From Diatrype stigma (lineage: Eukaryota; Ascomycota; Sordariomycetes; Xylariales; Diatrypaceae), in the NCBI GenBank assembly GCA_022225965.2, contig JAKJXP020000004.1, positions 558,001 through 622,000 on the forward strand: a stretch of 64,000 bases of DNA, in the 5' to 3' direction. Each line of letters begins with the position of its first letter. Positions within the stretch are counted from its first letter, which is position 1. The notes beneath the pieces were generated by a model, which saw nothing but the letters and a program-made list of their open reading frames with translations, did no database searches and was not told the DNA's origin. Both the position numbers and the translations under genes were made by a program. Below are positions 1 to 13,439 of this stretch, piece by piece.

Positions 1-971
1 CCAATCCTTGAGACTGCACTCGTCTTCGGTAGTGCCCCAAGTATGGGATAGGATGGCGTACGGCGGGATGTCCGAGTCGGAGATGAACTCTCTCATCTCC
101 CAAGTGTAGGAGTTAAGCAGTCGCATGATGAAATCCCTAGCTATGCTAGCTAAGCTTTCATTCTGATATGTGTTTGAGAAACGAAGAGAAGATCGTCGAG
201 ATAAAGGCGGATATGCGATAGAAGATACGCCGCTGCAAATGTCAGTGATGCGATACACATTGAGATGAACGCATGAGATGCCGGAGAAGAACGAGTAGTC
301 GTGCTGACGGGCGGAGTAACCCAGCCTCGAGGTCATCTATCTACCTGCAGGCTACTTCTTCGGTTGCAACCTTGCCACGTAGGCGTGGCTCTTGAATGCC
401 ACTTGATTCCATTGGCTGCCGATCACCGAGAGAGCCCGAGGGCTGTCCAGGAACATGGAGCGTCTGTTGACAAGACTAAATAAGGTAAGTAAGCAGGTCA
501 CTTTGAGTACACGATGGTACTTCGCAGTCCGGCCGCCTTGCACACGCACGCCATACGAGGCCATTCACGCCGTATCGAGGCGTGGACCCTGACTACCTAC
601 CTGTAACTATATCATGCGCTTAGGCTTCAACTTCAGGGGTAACCGAGACGTATCCCTTCGCAAGGCAAACAACAAGAAGCAAAGCTACTGCCTGTAACAT
701 AAGAGTCCACCCTCTTTTTGATGCATTCCTACCATGCTGTATCAAATCATGGGCCATCTTCGCATGGACAATGTAGGTGAGTTCATAGGTATAAACGCGT
801 GGAGTGGCGGGCACGACAAATCTCCTTGCCTGTATGTATGATTTAGGCGGCAGCTCCTGAAGCGCTATAAGCCCCATAGATAGCAGGCTCTGTCTACCTA
901 CCTATAAGTAGTTAGGGGCCTACTGAAGTTAGCATATACATACCTCACATGCATGCATACAACCTACCTAT
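1..971. other. Left flank, no supported gene
   Basis: This is normal-composition fungal DNA outside the RIP block. The open frames are short (60-85 codons), overlap on opposite strands and show no recognisable domain. Several TACCTACC-type tetranucleotide runs occur near 593-603, 890-905 and 961-970. The change to AT-rich sequence coincides with the 5' LTR. It could be the untranslated flank of a gene outside the window. Confidence 0.5.
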
Positions 972-1214
972 TGTGGATCCTTAAGGCAGTGAATGCCAAG
1001 GCTAAGGCATTCGGCTGATTAGATAATAGGAAGTGAATTCCTAAGGAATTTACTTTTGCAACTGTATTGTATTTAAATATAGGTTAGAAAATCTTCTGTT
1101 TCCTTTTCTTCTTTTTTTTTTTCTTTAAGTAATAATTGCAACAAAAACCCTAAGAACTTAATATTTAACTGGATTAATAATAATTAAATAATTAAGGTTA
1201 ATTATAATACGTAT
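972..1214 (+). repeat. 5' LTR of the gypsy element
   Basis: This direct repeat matches 32318-32559 along its whole length, for example through the shared words AAGGCTAA, GCATTCGG and CAAAAACCCTAAG. It starts TGTGG and ends CGTATA where the 3' copy has CGTACA, so the original probably had TG..CA ends. It is the less mutated of the two copies at its start. No primer-binding site can be read in the mutated sequence just downstream. Confidence 0.85.
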
Positions 1215-1301
1215 AAATAATTATTTTTATAGGTTTATATCATTTAATTAAAAATAACAACTTTTTTTTTATTATTTTATTACTTTATTACTTTATTTCT
1301 T

Positions 1302-2760
1302 ATTTTCCGCAATTCACCAAGCAAAATTCGCGATATTATCTAAAGACGAAATAATCGGCAATCCAATTGCCGGTTTTTTTGCTGCCTTATTAATAGGCCA
1401 AATTAACCTTATTAAAATTAATTATTTAGGGGCCTAAGGAATTACGTTTAAAAAAATCAACTAGCGCTTCGATAAATTCGCGAATTACTTAAAAAATAAA
1501 ATAAACGACGTTAACGGAAATATTAACAATTTTCGAAACGAATTATTAAGAACAATTATAAACCTTATTACGGGAAACGTATAAAACCTATTTAAAAATA
1601 TTCTTGCCTAAAACATTTCTAAAAATACCAAAGCAAATATAAATAAAAACAAAAGCCCTATTAAAACTAAAGAAATTAATTCCAATAAAAACGAACCTAT
1701 TTATCCCTTATCTTATATAACGAAAACATTTATTGGATATAATAAGCGTATTAATAAAAAGTTAAATCTTTAACGATTCCTAATAAAGCAATACGAATAT
1801 CGTACAATTTAAAAAGAACGGATCCGAATAATTTGGCCCAAAACAATTCTTTAAAGCCAAAATGAAAATCTTGCATACTATAAAACCAAAAATTGCATTA
1901 TTTTTCCTATTAACCTCCGTTTTATATGAATAGCTCCAAATATTTTCGATAAGCTGCAAAAAATCCAAATCAAATTTATGTCGGCTTTCGTTTTATATAA
2001 ATTATAATTTAAACGAATTGCTTTAAAATATTCGAATAATTTTAAACAAATCGAAATCTTCGTATATAATCGTAATCCCGATTAAATAACCTTTTTAAAA
2101 GCGGTTTTTTAAATTCTTAATAAGCATTATATTTTAAAAGGTGCCATTATTTAATTCGTTATATTTTTTCCGTATTAAGATAAAAGTATAATAAACTATA
2201 TCCGGCAAATAAAAAAAGCATTTTATCGGATAAATTAAAAAAATCGCAATTGCTATTAAATTAAAGAAATTATCGTTAACCTTTTATAAACCAATTTATC
2301 GAATATTTAAATTACGGTTTATAATTAATTCCAATTATGGAATAATGCCCAATTTATCGAAAAAATTACGCAACGAACCGTATACATTATACGCTAAGCA
2401 ATTAAAAAGAAGATTTATAATACGCCGTCGACTTTAATTAAACTTTATAAATTATTAATATCATTTTACGATTTATCGATTTCCGAAGCCACCTTAACCA
2501 AGCCCGGTATTATATAAATCGAATCGACCGATATTATATTTATAATTCCAATAACGAATAAAAACGATATTATGGCCAATTTTCGCAACGAAAACCGTAA
2601 CGTTTATAAAACGAATAAACAAAGTTACGTAATTAAGGCTGCAAATAATAAATATTTTAATTGCAAAAAATAAAGCCATTAAGTAAAGAATTATAAGCAA
2701 AAACCTCGTTTTTCCAAAGCCATTCAATTATTTTCCGGAAAAAAAATAACGTTTAAGGGC
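1302..2760 (+). pseudogene. gag of the gypsy element, RIP-degraded
   Basis: A single + frame reads coherently from about 1302 to 2760 if in-frame stops are ignored. Near its end, at about 2645-2710, it reads YFNC, two residues, a stop, SH, a stop, VKNYK. This is the outline of a CCHC zinc knuckle of retroviral-type Gag nucleocapsid, with the last Cys changed to Tyr. The frame lies directly behind the 5' LTR, where gag is expected. Gag proteins package retrotransposon RNA in cytoplasmic particles. This copy has many stops and cannot be expressed. The N-terminal limit is a guess because no intact ATG remains. Confidence 0.7.
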
Positions 2761-3220
2761 CTATTATATAACGATAATAATAATAGCCTTCGATATATTA
2801 AATTCCGTTCCGTAATAAAAAATTAAAAAAACAAAAACAAAGAACGAATTAAGGTTTATTTTACGATTAATAACGATAAAGGCAGCGGTAACGAAAAGAA
2901 TCCAGCGAATAAGTTCGAAAATCCTAACTGCGATTTTAATTAAGAATTTGCTAATTTTATTAAATTAATGAAAATGAAAAATAAAAATTAAAAGCGCCAA
3001 GTATATACGATGGAAATATATAATAGCAAAAAGTTATTACTAAGTAAAAATAAATTATTTCGTAAAGATTACGGTAAAAACCATAACTTATTCGCAGCTA
3101 TTACGAATTACGGATATAAATTCGTAATTTTTTTAAATTACGGTTATATTGCCTTATATATTATCGAAATTATCCTAACCGGAGGTTATTCTGTAAAGAT
3201 AATATAACACGGAAATTATG
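2761..3220 (+). other. Gag-pol spacer or protease remnant
   Basis: A 65-codon open stretch (3010-3207) lies between gag and the first insertion. Its place suggests the protease or linker part of pol. I cannot see a clear Asp-Ser/Thr-Gly active-site motif, so the assignment rests on position only. Sequence after about 3220 changes character and is less RIP-like. Confidence 0.3.
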
Positions 3221-3559
3221 TCCAGAAATTCAAGTTTAGGAAATACCTCGAGCGTTTTCGCCTGCAATTAATCGGACCCGTTACGTTCGCTTTAGCGACT
3301 GATCGAATCAGTTAGTTCCGTTTTGCCAGCCAATTAATTTCTATTCCTTATAAATATTATATATAAATAATAACAAAATCCATTTATTTTATATATACGG
3401 CCAATAGCATTATTATATTTCCGGATTTTATTTAAGTTTATTCCAGCCTGCCCGTAATTTATTTCGATTTGCTTTAATTTGCTTATAACTTTTTCGTAAC
3501 TTGCCTTAATTTATTCGCATATTTTATTATATTATTAAATTATCCTAGCTTTTTTCAGA

Positions 3560-3890
3560 AATCTTTTTATTTTTTTTTGCAATTTATCCGTAATATATTA
3601 CGATTTCTTTATTTTTATCCGCAATTTATTCGCAATATATTACGACCTTTTTATTTTTATTCGTAATTCATTCGCAATACATTACGACCTTTTTATTTTT
3701 ATCTGTAATTCATTCGTAATATATTACGACCTTTTTATTTTTATCCGCAATTCATTCGTAATATATTACGATTTTTTTATTTTTATTCGCAATTCATTTG
3801 TAATGCATTACGGCTTTTTCGAATTTTATATGCGACTTATCCGCAATGCGTTACGGCTTTTTCGAATTTTATGCGCGATTTATATATAAT
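3560..3890 (+). repeat. Tandem repeat, period about 42 bp
   Basis: Seven or so units share the pattern TTACGACC, a T/A-rich run, CGTAATTCATTCG and AATATATTACG. Successive units start about 42 bases apart. Later units (3790-3890) diverge to GGCTTTTTCGAATTTTAT. The region lies in the 5' non-coding part of the first nested element. Confidence 0.75.
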
Positions 3891-4244
3891 CCTTTTAAAT
3901 TTTATATGTAGCCTTTTCGTTATAATATAACGCATTATAGGTTTTTCGAAACCTATTTACGGCTTATATATAATTTTTTCGAATTTCATTAATATAAATT
4001 ATTTTACGAATTTTAAGGTTTGTTATATTTATTAATAGTTTTAACCATTAAATTAATTTATTTATAAGCGATATTCGTATATTTTTATTTAAAAATGCTT
4101 TTTTTATTGCAATTACATTTTATAAAACGTATATATGTTTATATTCGTATTTCGAATTAATATTAATTTTATTTTATTATATAGGCATTTTATTTTTATA
4201 TTGCAATAAATAATCTTTTTCGTATTACCTTTAAATATGCGGTT

Positions 4245-4690
4245 TTTTAATTTTCTGGTCCTTTTTAGTTTGGTCCTTTTTAATTAGCTTTTTTCCAGCC
4301 AGTTTTTTTCCAGCCAGTTCCTTTTTAGCCAGCTTCTTTCCAGCCAGTTTCTTTTTAACCAGTTCCTTTCCAGTTAGTTCCTTTCTAGCCAGTTTTTTTC
4401 CAGTCAGCTCTTCTTTAGCCAGCTTTTCTTTAGCCAGTTCCTTTCCAGCCAGTTCCTTTCTAGCCAGCTCCTTTTTAATTGGCTCCTTAATCTCTGGCTC
4501 CTTAACAGCCGGCTTCTTTCCAATTAACTCCTTTCTAATTGGCTCTTTAGCAAGTGGCTTATTAATCTTTAACTTATTAATCTTTAGTTCCTTAGCAGCT
4601 GGCTTATTAATCTTTGGATTTTTAGTAACCAGCTTCTTAATTTTAATCCCTGGCCTATTCTTATTTAATTTTTTACCCTTTAGCAATTTA
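4245..4690 (-). repeat. Minisatellite of about 15 bp, open as a Lys-rich frame
   Basis: The + strand repeats variants of AGCCAGCTTCTTTCC, a 15-bp unit. Because 15 is a multiple of three, the minus strand stays open for 151 codons and would encode repeats like GKKLA and KELAG. The frame begins at a TTG and has no internal ATG, so I do not call it a gene. It may be an array, or a remnant of a lysine-rich tail in a captured gene. Confidence 0.65.
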
Positions 4691-5159
4691 GTTACGCCAT
4701 TTACTTAAATCTAATCGATATCGTATAAATCTAACTTACGAAATGCTTAATAATATGTATTATCGTAATAAATAGGTTTAAAATAATTTATTTCGCATAA
4801 TTGCCGTCCGTTTTAAATAACATATTATTTAACAAAACCATCGATTACGGCGACGTTACCAAAAAAAGCCGTTGCAAATCCCGATATTATTTAATTTACG
4901 GACCAAATTAAATTTTAATAACGATACGTTTTAATTAAATTCAAAAAATGAATCGATATTATAAATCCCTTTTTAAGTTTAATTTTATTTTATTTTTAAT
5001 TATTATTTGCCTTTTTTATTCTTTATTATTTTAAACTTTTTAAATCTATTAATAAAATAATTTTCTAATTTAATATTGCCAAAAATACGGTTACGTTAAT
5101 ATATTTAGCTTGCTTTTTTGCCGTTTTTATTATTCTTTAATCCGATTATGGCATTATTT

Positions 5160-8100
5160 ATTTTTTAGCTGCGTAATAAGCCGCGTAATAAGCCGCATAA
5201 TCGCCCGTTTAATCGGGTTATTCGAGCTATTTATGCTTTTATTTCGGTTAATTATTACGTAACGCTTAAATATATATCGACGTTAATATTAAAATTAACG
5301 CCATAATTTTTTTAGCTATAATATATTAGTTTTAATCGTAATTTATAAGCCTTTTTTAATTTTTCGTTTTCTTTATTTTTTAAACGAATTCGAACGCAAA
5401 AACGAAAACGATTCCGAATATATAATTATGCGGTTTTTCGGATAATTAAACGTAAATAGCGGCAACAAATTCGACTTTTAAAATATCGTAATTTCGACGA
5501 AAAGCCGATATAATACAAAAATAACGATTAAAAGCTTACGTTATTTCCTAAAAACGCAGCTATTAAAAAACGATTCGACGAAGCCTTAAAAGCGAAGCAA
5601 ATATATTTCTGCCCGCGTTATTAACATAAATAATTCGACGTTAAGCTATTAAGTATAAGTATTTATATTGCTTATTAAATAAAGGATAATAAAAAATTAA
5701 CAAACGAATCTTTTTACTTTTTTGTTAGCAATAATCTAAACTTTAACGACGTTTTTTTCTGGCTTATTTCGTTTAAAATAATTGAGAAGTTATTTATTGC
5801 AAAAATTTATATTATAATTAATATTTTTATTATTTGTTTTATTATTATATAATTTAGCTAATTAATTAATTTCTTATAAATTCGTAATTAATAATATAAA
5901 TATACGAAACATATTATATACTTTTTGCGCGATATTAATAAGGTATATAACGAATTGCCTTTATTTCCAAAACATTTCGACATAATTCTTTTTCGTCTTA
6001 AGAATATCGATAATATTTTAAAAATAAAACGTTAATTTCGCCGGCGGTTTCGTATTTGTCGCCAAGTTATATATATATGGTTGAACTTTTTTTTTACAAA
6101 TTATCCGGATTATATAAACTTTACATTAAATTATTATAACCTATTTTAATTATTTAAAAATGGCGATATTTACGATTTGCTTAACATTTACGAAACGAAT
6201 AAAATATATATAGCGGTAAATCCGGACGCGGGTTTCGTAAATAAAGCTATTTTAAAAGATATTAATATATATAATAAAGCGGCGGTTTTTAATTTACTTA
6301 TTAAAACATTTAAATTAAATCGCTTAAAAAAAAACAATAAAAATGATCCGTCGTTTTCGGAACCGAATATACCGTTGCAAGCAATTTAATTAAACGCTAT
6401 TTATTATTTTTTAATGTTATTTATGCGGCAAATCCTTTTTAATAAATTTAATTAATCCTACGTTTTATTTTTTCTTACGTATTTTATATTTTATCCTTAT
6501 AATAAGGCCGACTTTATTAAGCCTCGATAGCGTATTATTAAATATTAAAACTATTTTAATTATATTATGCGTTAAAAAAATGATCGCTTTATTAAGCATT
6601 ATACTTTTCGATATATTGCATTAAATACTTTAATACGTAAGCAAATCCGTAATTATAGCCGTTATTTTATAAATAAGGAATTTAATTCGCCCATTTTTAA
6701 ACGTTAATTATAAAAAGCTTTTAAAAATTCGAATAAATTTAAGGTATAAGTTATTTTTAATTGCATTATCCGGTTTATAAATATTATTAAAGGCATTCGT
6801 TTTTTTTAATATAAGCATTAGCGAAAATTAAAAGCCTTTTTTTATTATTTAAAGCTACCGTTTATATTTATTATTTTAAATTCGGTAAATTTTTATTAAT
6901 AAAGCTTATATCGTTATATGTTTAAGTTTAATCGATAAAAGCAATTAAACGAATATAAACGAATAAGCTTATTTCGGCGCTTATTACGTAAAAATCTTTA
7001 TATTGCTACGTAATATTTTTTTTTTCGGATTACTTTATTTCGAAAAATCGTATTGGCGGAAAAATTTAATTTCGGCGACTTTTGGTACCGTTTCGAATAG
7101 CAAGATCGTAACAGTAATTACGTTTATGGTTTATATTGGTTTAAAAATAGCCCTTTTTCGGATATGGATATATAAAAAGGTCGGAACATATACGCCAAAA
7201 TTTAGGGCTATTATATTATTGCCATAAATCCTAAGTTCCAGGAAATCGGCCGTAACGATACGGATAGCAATCCGTTATGTATTAATCCTTTTTATACGGA
7301 ATTTACGTAATAATAATTAAATAACATCGTAAACCGTTATTAACGTTATAAGTATTTTATTACGTATTATTTTCGGATTATTAAAAAAGCGATTAACGAA
7401 ATTCAAAAAAAGGGCGAAAAGTTATTAAATCCCGTTTGCCGCTTTAATTTTTTACGTTTTATGCGAAACGAATTTCGCGTTATTAAAATGGAAAATAAAT
7501 TTTGGTAATTATTTAATGCCGTACGTAATAATATTTATTTTAATTAATTTAATTTATTAATAATTATATTATAACTAATTAATACGGATATTTCTTTATA
7601 TATTAACGATGCGATTATTATTAATTATATAGCTAAATATTACGGCAAATCCGAATAATAATTTATTATATATATTTAGATTATTTAATTTATTTTGCCG
7701 TATATAATTAATAATAATCCTATATTTTCGTTTATTTTTAAGCTTATAAATAAGCTTATTAAAAAAAGGAATTATTTTATTTAAAAGATTTATTATTATT
7801 TATTGCAACTCCTTTTATAAAAAAACAGTCGTATAATACGTAACGTTAATTATTGCCTTTTTAAGAAGCATATTCGAATCCTGAATCTTAATGGCGAAAG
7901 CAACGAAATTAAAAAAAACGCTATAGCTTAGAAAAAATATAAGCAAAAAAGTATATATATAAAATACGTTTCGTATTTCGAATTCGTTAAACGCTGGGAT
8001 TTTAAAAATTAAAACTTTAAAAAGTGGCATATTATTAATGCATAACCTAAAATATTAAATTATTTCTTTCGTTATAAACCTATTCGAATTTATTAGCAAT

Positions 8101-9990
8101 TCTTTAATTTTTATCGAATAAAGCTATTATTAAACCATTCTTATCGTTATATTAACGAATTATTAATTAATAACAAAATTAAATTCGATAATTATGTCGT
8201 AACATATATACATTATATATAACATTATATTTATAAAAATAATTATTACGATACGGTTAATCGAAAAAATATTTAATCCGATAATAAAAAATTCGAGCCT
8301 GGCTTAAATAATACGAATAACATTATTTTGAAAAATTGGTAATATATTATTCGAATAATATTAAATTTCTTGCCCGAATAAAAAAACGTTAAATTACTTG
8401 GTTACCGTAATATTAATATTAATTATAATTAATCCTTTTATATTAATCGATACGTTTACGAAAACTTCGCCAGCGGTAATTATTAAAAAAAGCGCCGCAA
8501 AAAATATTCCAACAATTACGATATTAAGAATTTGCCATTAAATATGATTAAAACCTTAAATTCCGAATAACGAATTGTATATAATATAATAATTAATTAT
8601 TATTAAAGCTTTTTTGCCGGTAATTAATTAAAGCAATTATTATTATACGTTAATGGCAATAATAAAACTAAAAAATTTTATTTTATTAAAATCATATCGT
8701 TACATTTTTAACAATTATTTATAATAAGCAAATCGTTCGTAATTCGAATTGCTCCAATTAACGTAATTAATAATTAAATTAATAACTAAACATTGCATTT
8801 TTTATTTCGCTTATTTATCGATAACAAATATAAGTCCTTAATAAAAAATGCTAACTTATTAAATACTTTATAACGGCGCTTTCGTAACGTTTACTTTTTT
8901 ATTATTAACGAAAAAAACATATTCGGCTTATAAAACCTAAGCTGGATTAACCGGCGGCTTTAAAAAATCTTTCCTAATCGCCGCAATAATTATTTTGGCG
9001 GCTTAAATATATTATTTATCGGAAATTTCTTTTAATTATTTCCCGTTATAAATAAGCCGTTATATATTTTTAAATAATTAATTAAACATTACGACATTGC
9101 TAAATACGGATTATATAAAGCCTTTAAGCGTTCGGTATTTCTTATTATTATTTAACGCCAATAAAAATCCGAATAAGCCCAATTTCGTAAAGCCTTATTA
9201 AAATTGCAATAACTTAAGGTTTTTGCCGTTTTTTAAAAGCTATTAACGTTTAAATGCGCTATAAAGCCTTTTTTTGCCGAAATTACAAGCTTCGATAATA
9301 TTATACGCATTTATTTTATTAAGGCTCGTATTAATTAATATAACCATAACCATATAATACGGCTTATAAATCCAATTATTTAGATTTATGCTAAATATAA
9401 AGGATTTAATATAAATAAAGCCGTTTTTTTTAATGCTAGCAATTTTTTTAAAAGCTTTTTTATTTGCATTAAATGCCGAATTATATTAATACGTAACTTA
9501 TAAAGCCATATCGGTTTTATAAACGGAACTTAAAATACGATATACGACATTTCTTAAGCTTAAGACTTAAACGTTATAAATAATGCTTCGGAAGTTATTA
9601 TAATAGCTTTTAATAATTATATTAACCCGGCATTTATTAATTCGAATGGCCGCAAATTTCGCAACGATTAAGGCAAGGCTATTATGCTTATTTTTCGAAT
9701 TCGATAAAATTTTATTATAAAAGGTATTATTTATTATCGAAAGCAATTTTATTTATTTATTGCATATATCATTATAATGCATAAATTTTAAGACGTTATT
9801 TTGCGCCAAATAATATGCAATATTTCGAATCGTAAATTTATTACTGGACTGTTATATATGGCCGTTTTTAAAATGTTTACATTATAGGGCTTAATATTTA
9901 ATGTTTTATTTAATCGCGGCCGTTTTTATTACGAAAATAATTATTCGCCTATATAAATAAAACTTAATAATTATAATATCCGTTTAAAGT
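5160..9990 (+). pseudogene. Helitron Rep-helicase polyprotein (family 1), RIP-degraded
   Basis: One + reading, with RIP stops ignored, keeps the domain order of fungal Helitron proteins. At about 5.9-6.15 kb is a DUF6570-like region (LPLFPKHFDIILFRLKN). At 6.86-7.14 kb is the Rep domain: FIFIILNSVNF, then NYVYGLYW, where the HUH motif His-Val-His has become Tyr-Val-Tyr. At 8.6-9.05 kb is the Pif1/RecD-like helicase: a degraded Walker A (GNNKTKK), Walker B region FFIINEK, and NILFIGNFF-stop-LFPV, the ruin of the GDFFQLPPV motif. At about 9.76-9.81 kb is the C-terminal HKFQDVILRQ, matching HKSQGxTL. Rep nicks and rejoins DNA and the helicase unwinds it during rolling-circle transposition. Stops and lost catalytic residues make this copy dead. 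Confidence 0.8.
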
Positions 9991-12900
9991 ATGCTTTAAT
10001 TCGGTTTTTATATGCAATTTATTTTCGGTAATTCCTTATTTATTAATTTAATAACGATAATTTTAATAGTAACAATTTTTATAGCATTAATTTTATTTCG
10101 TAAAAAACTTTTAAATATAAATGCAATAGCTTTTTTTTTTATTACGGCAATTTTTCGTGCTTTTTATGTTTTTTTAGCTTAATTTTGCGCTTTCTTTTTT
10201 ATTTACGAATATATATTAAATATTTCGTCGCCTTATAATTATAGCCGTTTATTTTTAATTCAAATCGTATATGGCTTGGCCGTAATTAAGTTAATATCTT
10301 TGTCGTAAATATTTGGTTTATCGTTTTTTTTGATTCGGAATTTTGCGAATATGTTATTCTTAAAAGTGCATATTTTTTTTAATATCTTATAATTTTCGTA
10401 TTTATGTTTTATAATATTAACTCCGGAAATAAATCAATAGCCATAAAACGGTTATATATAATAAACGTTAGCTTTATATTATTAATACGACGTAATATTG
10501 GGCTATCCATAAGTTTAAATATATAAGGCCGTTTTGGCATTTATATTGGTTAATAAGGAATGTATAATTTTGTTTATAAAAAGGCCGACTTTAATAGCTA
10601 CGTATATTTCGTATATTTATGCCGGCGATTTTTTATCGGTTATATAGGTCGAAAATAATTAGGGCCCGATTATTACATCCTAAAACTTAATATCCGTAAT
10701 ATTCCATTTAATAAATCGTTTTTAAACCATTCCTGTTAAAAACGTAATAATTAAATAAAACAATGCTTATATATTATTAATATGCGATTTATATAAATAC
10801 GTATAACAAGTATATACTTAAATAAAGGTAATATTTAATTTAATTAATACCGCAAATTCTTTATAAAAATAATAAAACTAATAAGGTATAATAAAAAAAA
10901 ATATATCGATTAATTTTTTAAGAATATCGATAATTTACTTAATACTAACATAATCGATAATGATTTAAGCAAGCTTTTGGTTTTTTTTAAGCGTACGATA
11001 AAATGGGCTTTTTTCGATATTAAGGATAGAAATATTACGGGCAAGCAATTTAGGTTTTTAATAATGGCTTCTATTGCTAGAAATAAAAATATATAAGGTT
11101 CGACGAACCAATTCTTATATTTTTTCGTCCTTAATTGTATTAATAGCAAATCGTAATTTGCGGTTATCCATAATAACTGCTACATACGGAAAACTTAATT
11201 TAAATAGTAATATATTAAAAACGAATTAAAGCTAACGGATAAAATAAAGTTGCTATATAAAAAATTAAAGCTTAAAAGTTAAAAATATTAAATAAAAAAA
11301 TTCACTTTATATGCTATAATAGGTTTGGCTTATTTAAATAGCTTATAATTATTTTATTTAAGGTATGTATTATATTTGCTATATTGCTATAATTAAAGAA
11401 GGTACTAGTTGCAATTATTAAAACTTACTTATGTAATACTTATAAGCCAAATTCCTAACCAGACTTAATTAACTTATTTATAAGCCAGATTTTTAATTAA
11501 ACCTAACTTATTTGCTTATTTATTATACCTTTATTATTAAGTCGTTTTTTTTTAAAAAGTTTATTTTATATTATCGCAATAGCTTATATATTATTCGTTT
11601 TAGTCGTCGCTATTTATAACCATATCGTTGCATTCCGTTATTTATAAACATTGCAATACAGAATTATTCGATAACTTATTGGTTATAATTCATAGCAATA
11701 AAACTTTTTAACGTTAAATTATTAACCATTACGTCTTTTTTACCAATAAAACCCTTATTTTTAATTACGACTTAAATATTAGCCCTTATTTTATAGGCAA
11801 TAACGATAAATCTTTTCGTAATATTAAAATGCTTAATTATATAAATGCGGCAACCTTTAAGATTCGAACTACCGAATTATAATTTGTTTTAAATTATAAA
11901 TTTTAATCCGAATGCTTACTTAAAAATAAAATTAAAAGCATAACTTCATTTATTACTGAATGCATTAATCCGTTTAAGCTATTATTCGTATTCGAAATTA
12001 ACCCGGAATACGCCATAAAAAGAAATAATAAAACGATATATAATACTAATAAATCGACGTTTATTTGGATACCGTAACAAGTATTTTTAGGCCTATTCGA
12101 ATATTGGATTAACGTTTTGTATTAAATGCCTTAAAAAATGCTCTTGGTTTTCGATTCGCTAACAACTTATAATACATATTAAAAAATTTAATAGATATAC
12201 TGCGATTTCTGAAAAAGATTCGCCTTAAATAAACCCTGCCTTATTATTATCGTTTTTATAAATAAGCTTCCGTAATAAGATAATAAATAAACCTATAGCT
12301 TTTGGATTACTTATTTTTTTAAAGCTTTATTTATAAATTCCTTTTACGTAAAGCAATAATATAACAACAATTACGGTTAAATTATTACGTCGTCGAATAT
12401 ATTAAATAATTGGGAAAAAATAATTAAAGGATATATCGGCTTTAAGAATAAAAAATCGGATAAGCGCAATTAAGCAGCCAATAATTAATTTAACCAACTT
12501 ATTATCGTTAATTCCGATTTATCGTCGAATATTGTCCGTATTTTCCTTTATAAGTGCCAGCCTTCGTTTAATTCCAATTTGGTATAACAATTACGTCGTT
12601 CATTCCTTATACTCTTTTAAAGCCGCTTTCGCCAGCCTTTTTCTTAATAATTCCCTTCCTAATAGTTATTATTAATGCGGTCCTAGCCGTTTTTAAATTT
12701 CGCCTTTTAATTACGACCATTTATGGATAATAAAAGATTAAATGTTTTACGTAAATACGAATACCATACGCCTTATTTAAAATACGAACTTTCGATTAAG
12801 CATCTAATAAACGAGCCATATTTTTTATTCCCCGTGAATTAAAAAGGATGGAATTCGTATTTTCGCGATTTTTAGCGACAGAATAATTAAAGGAGCTATA

Positions 12901-13195
12901 AATACGAATTATATTTATGCGATAAATTATATTAAATTATTGCGCTTAAATTTAAAAAAAGGTTAACGAAAGGCGTTATTTATAAGGCTTAGGCTATCGG
13001 TAATTAATATAATCCTAAGCAGAAAATTATAACAATAGGAACGATTAATCGCAAACGAAAACGTTCGAAATATTTTCCAAGCCTAAATTTCTGGATTTGA
13101 TTTCCGTATTATATTACTTTTATAAAATAACCTCCGATTAGGTTCTGATATTTTACGCCAACCTAAAAAATAAGCAAATAAAATGGCCCAATAAC
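9991..13195. other. Unassigned RIP-degraded sequence
   Basis: The sequence is strongly AT-rich and riddled with stops on both strands. The longest open piece is 79 codons (10910-11149, minus). Stretches near 10.4-11.1 kb (minus) and 12.0-13.0 kb (plus) read like decayed coding sequence, but I could not match either to a family with confidence. It may be the 3' part of Helitron 1 or a further inserted element. Confidence 0.4.
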
Positions 13196-13219
13196 CCTAA
13201 AAAAATCGCCCCGCGTGGG

Positions 13220-13312
13220 AAATTTTTTTGACCCGGAGAAAAAAAAAAAAGGTCCCCGAAGCTTGCATAGGGCCGTACCTTTTTTTTCTTTTCGTAGCGG
13301 TCAAAAAAATTT
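13220..13312. repeat. 93-bp hairpin with perfect 14-bp arms
   Basis: AAATTTTTTTGACC at 13220-13233 is the exact reverse complement of GGTCAAAAAAATTT at 13299-13312. Inside these arms an A-run followed by GGT faces ACC followed by a T-run, so pairing probably extends inward. The segment is GC-richer than its surroundings and sits close to where gypsy pol resumes. It may be the terminal hairpin of the nested element. Confidence 0.7.
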
Positions 13313-13439
13313 TAACAGTTAAAAGCCAAACGTATAAAACTTCGAAACCCTTTATAATAAAGGGTATTAAAAATACCGGGCCGAAAATCCAATAAAATGC
13401 CTTAATAACCGCAAATTTTTTAATACCAAAAAGCAATAC

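Larger units (their letters stand above)
3220..13430 (+). mobile_element. Nested Helitron 1 inside the gypsy pol region, ends approximate
   Basis: This segment separates the gag side of the gypsy element from its reverse transcriptase. It contains a full-length but ruined Helitron polyprotein in + orientation at 5.16-9.99 kb. Minisatellites lie before it and a strong hairpin after it (13220-13312). Helitrons replicate by a rolling-circle mechanism and make no target duplication, so the ends cannot be set by repeats. The limits given are only where gypsy-like reading stops and resumes. The segment could hold more than one element, because 10.0-13.2 kb is not explained. Confidence 0.55.
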
